DNA from: Marinococcus halotolerans DSM 16375
GTDB lineage: Bacteria; Bacillota; Bacilli; Bacillales; Marinococcaceae
Reading direction: 5' to 3'
Assembly: GCF_000420725.1 (NCBI RefSeq)
Contig: NZ_ATVM01000019.1
Span: 1-53,250, forward strand
DNA length: 53,250 bases
The translations under genes and the position numbers were made by a program. Shown here one piece after another: positions 49,505 through 53,250 of the stretch. Under the pieces are notes generated by a model, which saw only the letters and a program-made list of their open reading frames with translations, was not told the origin of the DNA and did no database searches. Position 1 is the stretch's first letter; the number at the start of each line of letters is the position of its first letter.

Positions 49505-49753
49505 TTATATGAGTGAACCACTTGATTGATTATCTTCTTTTTCTACGCTTTTTGCTTCTTCCACAAGCGTATGAGTAACGTAAATTAATCCAATACTAAC
49601 AAAGATAATAATGAATAGATTTACTACAATACTCCATAAACCATGCACGGGGAGGTATGAAAACAGCCAGGCTATCGGGAGCAGAAAGATAAGATCATAT
49701 GTATTAATTTGAGCAAAAGTATTTTCAAGAGTTTCCTGCTCTTTATCTCTCAT
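49505..49753 (-). CDS. hypothetical membrane protein (82 aa, 2 TM helices)
   Basis: An 82-residue protein. The soluble N-terminus MRDKEQETLENTFAQINTYD is followed by two helices (about 21-36 and 42-62) and an acidic tail EAKSVEKEDNQSSGS. AGGGAGGT lies 6 bases upstream of the ATG at 49751-49753. Not recognised. Confidence 0.6.
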   Translation of the reverse strand: MRDKEQETLENTFAQINTYDLIFLLPIAWLFSYLPVHGLWSIVVNLFIIIFVSIGLIYVTHTLVEEAKSVEKEDNQSSGSLI

Positions 49754-49864
49754 ACTTACCTCCCTCCTGCTTTAGCCTAGTTGTTTTTAACTATGAAGCA
49801 CGGCTGCTGACTTCTGGTATTTCTGTATATATACAATTAAATCGCTGACCCACAATTTTTATTA

Positions 49865-50749
49865 TCATTCATTGATCTGATCGCCGCGGATAGGATGGCA
49901 GCCGTTAGCAAATTTCATACTGATAGATTTTCCATAAAGAAAATCTGCTTGGGTCGAAAGCTGCATGTGCAGATGTGGTTCTGATGAATTGCCCGAGTTA
50001 CCGCATTTTCCTATCACCTGTCCCATTGAGACACGCTCGCCCTTCCGCACCAGAATCGAACCAGGCTGCAAATGAGCCAAAACGCTGTACTCCTCGGAAG
50101 CATGATGAATAACCACCACATTACCCGCGAGCTCCTCTTCATTCATGACTCCCGGCTCGTTGTCCGGAATTCCATCTATTACTTCAGCTATAGTACCCTC
50201 TGCCGGTGCATAAATTGGTTGTTCGTAGGCCGTATAATGCTCGTTACATGCCGGCGATTTTTCATAGGTCTTCCCTTCCGTTTGAATTACCAGATCATAC
50301 GCATAGCGTTGGTTGGATAAGTGGTGATGAGCGTTAGCCAGAGGATGATTTCCACCCCAGACAATTGTCCATCCCATCCCCGGCTGTACCGGCCAGCGAT
50401 ACTGTTTCCTGGACTCCTCTTTTTCGTCAACTGGATCAATAGCTACGGGCTGCATAACCAAGCCATGAATGAAGTGTTGATGGTCCATATATACCTCAAG
50501 CGCCCGTTCATTCCTGTCGTCGTTCCAAACGTACTGCACTAAATGTTCGTCTATCTGATATGAAAACAAAAGATTATATGCTGTTACACCTTTATTGAAG
50601 CCAGCGGCCATTTCCTGAAATTCATCGCTCGCAGCGAGCCCCTTAAAATCGTTCGTGGTTTGTTCATAAATGCGAACAAACTCGCCACGTAGAAATAAAT
50701 TTCCAAATTCCTGGGGCGTTATTGGATGGTCCGGGAATGTAGATGTCAT
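49865..50749 (-). CDS. M23-family metallopeptidase (LytM domain) with N-terminal DUF3887-like domain
   Basis: A 294-residue protein. The N-terminal part (about 10-110) resembles the DUF3887 fold (FVRIYEQTTNDFKGL). The LytM/M23 part (about 130-285) has HHHLSNQRYAYDLVI for the first zinc ligands (His, Asp) and EPHLHMQLS for the HxH pair, enough for an active zinc site. No signal peptide is seen, which is odd for a cell-wall endopeptidase; a regulatory or cytoplasmic role is possible. I use the ATG at 50747-50749, preceded by AGGAGGA 6 bases upstream, not the longer frame from 50797. Confidence 0.85.
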   Translation of the reverse strand: MTSTFPDHPITPQEFGNLFLRGEFVRIYEQTTNDFKGLAASDEFQEMAAGFNKGVTAYNLLFSYQIDEHLVQYVWNDDRNERALEVYMDHQHFIHGLVMQPVAIDPVDEKEESRKQYRWPVQPGMGWTIVWGGNHPLANAHHHLSNQRYAYDLVIQTEGKTYEKSPACNEHYTAYEQPIYAPAEGTIAEVIDGIPDNEPGVMNEEELAGNVVVIHHASEEYSVLAHLQPGSILVRKGERVSMGQVIGKCGNSGNSSEPHLHMQLSTQADFLYGKSISMKFANGCHPIRGDQINE

Positions 50750-50801
50750 GATACTTTCCTCCTGACAGGTCATTTTGCGTTTCGTATTACTAACCATCCG
50801 G

Positions 50802-50975
50802 TTATTTTTTCGAGGTGCCTATCCAGGAAGTGCCCCAGGCAGCCGTCAGAATACAAATTACTATCAATCCAGCAGATATTACTGGCATGCCTAATTCATA
50901 GCCGAGCCCCAAACCTCCAGCTATAATTGCCGCTAATAATAAGGAAACCGGTATTATCAATTGTTTTCCCTTCAC
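50802..50975 (-). CDS. small membrane protein (57 aa, 2 TM helices)
   Basis: A 57-codon gene that starts with GTG at 50973-50975 (KGKQLIIPVSLLLAAIIAG) and ends TSWIGTSKK. Two hydrophobic helices (about 7-25 and 31-47) surround GLGYELGMP. GGAGGGACC is about 7 bases before the GTG. It lies 52 bases upstream of the M23 gene on the same strand, so they may be cotranscribed. Unrecognised. Confidence 0.55.
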   Translation of the reverse strand: MKGKQLIIPVSLLLAAIIAGGLGLGYELGMPVISAGLIVICILTAAWGTSWIGTSKK

Positions 50976-51074
50976 AGTTGGTCCCTCCGATCATCAGAAA
51001 ATTTTATTCTTCATTGTTCATCGTATCAGGAGTCAGCAACAAAAGGAATATTATGGATACTATTTGTTTCGAAT

Positions 51075-51108
51075 TAAAAAAGGTCCTTAGACATTTATCT
51101 AAGAACCC
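51075..51108 (-). terminator. terminator of the arabinofuranosidase gene
   Basis: Minus-strand GGTTCTTAGA-TAAATG-TCTAAGGACC followed by TTTTTTAA, 18 bases beyond the stop. Confidence 0.9.
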
Positions 51109-51125
51109 TTGTTAATCACTTCAAA

Positions 51126-52682
<1,557 letters not shown>

Positions 52683-52772
52683 TTAACAATTGGATTGGTT
52701 ATGACCCTTCAGTATTTCCAGTTCTATAAGTGTTGAAATTGGTTCACTAAGATGAAAGTTTGGGAAAACAAT

Positions 52773-52786
52773 TAATAACGCTTTCA
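52773..52786 (-). promoter_or_regulatory. possible CcpA cre site upstream of abfA
   Basis: On the minus strand TGAAAGCGTTATTA agrees with the cre consensus TGWAANCGNTNWCA at all but one base. It lies 130 bases upstream of the arabinofuranosidase start. Confidence 0.45.
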
Positions 52787-52907
52787 AAATTTCAGTATGC
52801 AAGATTTTATAAGCATGCATTTTCTACATTAATCTCCCCCAAAAGAATCTCTAATTATTATTAATCGGGCTGAGTTGATAATAAAAATATGCTCGATTAC
52901 GTTTTTT

Positions 52908-53250
52908 GAGAGCGTAAAATATTTTGTGTAAACGAGCGAACACGAAAAAAGGAAGTCCTTTTCTAGTAGAATGAAGTTAGCCGACCACATTCACAGAAAA
53001 GAGGACTTCCCTATGAATAATTTTACTACAGATATTGCTCACGCTCTAGTCCAACATCAGGATGTCAACGAGATCTTCCGATCTCATTTGGAACACGCCG
53101 TCAATCAGCTGCTTCAAACCGAATTAACGTCTTTTTTGGATTACGAGAAGTACGATGCGGCCGGCATTGGTTCCGGCAATTCCCGCAACGGCACGTACGA
53201 GCGCACGCTGAAAACCGAATTTGGGGAGCTGTCGCTGGCGATTCCCCGGG
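52908..53250 (+). mobile_element. IS256-family insertion sequence, 5' end only (right copy)
   Basis: The element begins about 52908 with GAGAGCGTAAAATATTTTGT, then an inverted repeat (52951-52964 and 52995-53010) and the transposase start. The 332 bases to 53239 match the left edge of the window in inverted orientation without a difference that I can see. The rest is outside the window. Confidence 0.88.
53013..53250 (+). CDS. IS256-family transposase, N-terminal part (cut by window edge)
   Basis: The first 79 residues of the same transposase as at 1-227, here extending slightly further (GELSLAIPR at the edge). The ATG at 53013-53015 has GAGGA 8 bases upstream, inside the 3' arm of the leader hairpin. 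No internal damage is seen in the visible portion, so this copy may be active. Confidence 0.88.
   Translation, partial: MNNFTTDIAHALVQHQDVNEIFRSHLEHAVNQLLQTELTSFLDYEKYDAAGIGSGNSRNGTYERTLKTEFGELSLAIPR

Overview
The window looks like the chromosome of a halophilic or alkaliphilic member of the Bacillaceae. The evidence is strong AGGAGG-type ribosome sites, Bacillus-type Fnr with a C-terminal cysteine cluster, narGHJI, RsbR, CstR and DUF6366 relatives, a betaine (BCCT) transporter, and acidic secreted proteins. I saw no rRNA, tRNA or CRISPR array. Both ends lie inside the same IS256-family element, in opposite orientation. The 332 bases at 1-332 are the exact reverse complement, by eye, of 52908-53239. 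The segment is therefore bracketed by inverted IS copies, or it is an assembly contig that stops in a repeat at both ends.

Layout. 0.5-6 kb: a TM-helix-repeat mechanosensitive-channel-like protein, an RsbR-type STAS protein, a Crp/Fnr-family regulator, and several small or unrecognised genes. 6-18 kb: an anaerobic nitrate-respiration block with flavohemoglobin hmp (NsrR-like operator), fnr, a NarK transporter carrying an extra C-terminal PAS domain, and a reverse-strand operon running hemerythrin protein - two unknown small proteins - narG - narH - narJ - narI. Fnr boxes stand in front of narK and in front of the hemerythrin gene. 18-20.5 kb: a P1B-type metal ATPase with an unusual CPG motif faces a separate heavy-metal-binding (HMA) protein. 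Between them are two copies of a TTGA-N6-TCAA site that fits the predicted specificity of the Crp/Fnr paralog at 3.5-4.2 kb. 20.8-25 kb: an oxidoreductase and poorly characterised genes.

25-31 kb is visibly richer in G+C. It holds a cst-like persulfide-detoxification cluster: cstR, DsrE-like, TusA-like, TauE-like exporter, a wrecked DUF302 gene, rhodanese and cstB, then a methyltransferase and an MFS transporter. The domains fused in staphylococcal CstA are separate genes here, and CstR-type GGGTA/TACCC operators precede cstR and the DsrE gene.

31-53 kb is a mosaic of short housekeeping and accessory genes: MsrAB, tiny membrane proteins, PadR-DUF2812, DUF6366, PhzF, DinB, HAD, VOC proteins, BCCT transporter, DJ-1/PfpI, acetyltransferase, two TetR modules with neighbouring membrane proteins, DUF6544, an M23 peptidase and a GH51 arabinofuranosidase. 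In 35.9-37.2 kb, three nearby reverse-strand genes each carry one G/C-to-A/T-type lesion: an ATA in place of a start codon, an in-frame TGA and an in-frame TAG.

Most interesting points: the NarK-PAS fusion, the second Crp/Fnr regulator with matching sites at the CPG-type ATPase, the Fnr-controlled nar operon with two unknown members, the split cst pathway on a GC-rich island, the cluster of lesions at 36-37 kb, and a GH51 enzyme with Asp where the catalytic acid/base Glu is expected.
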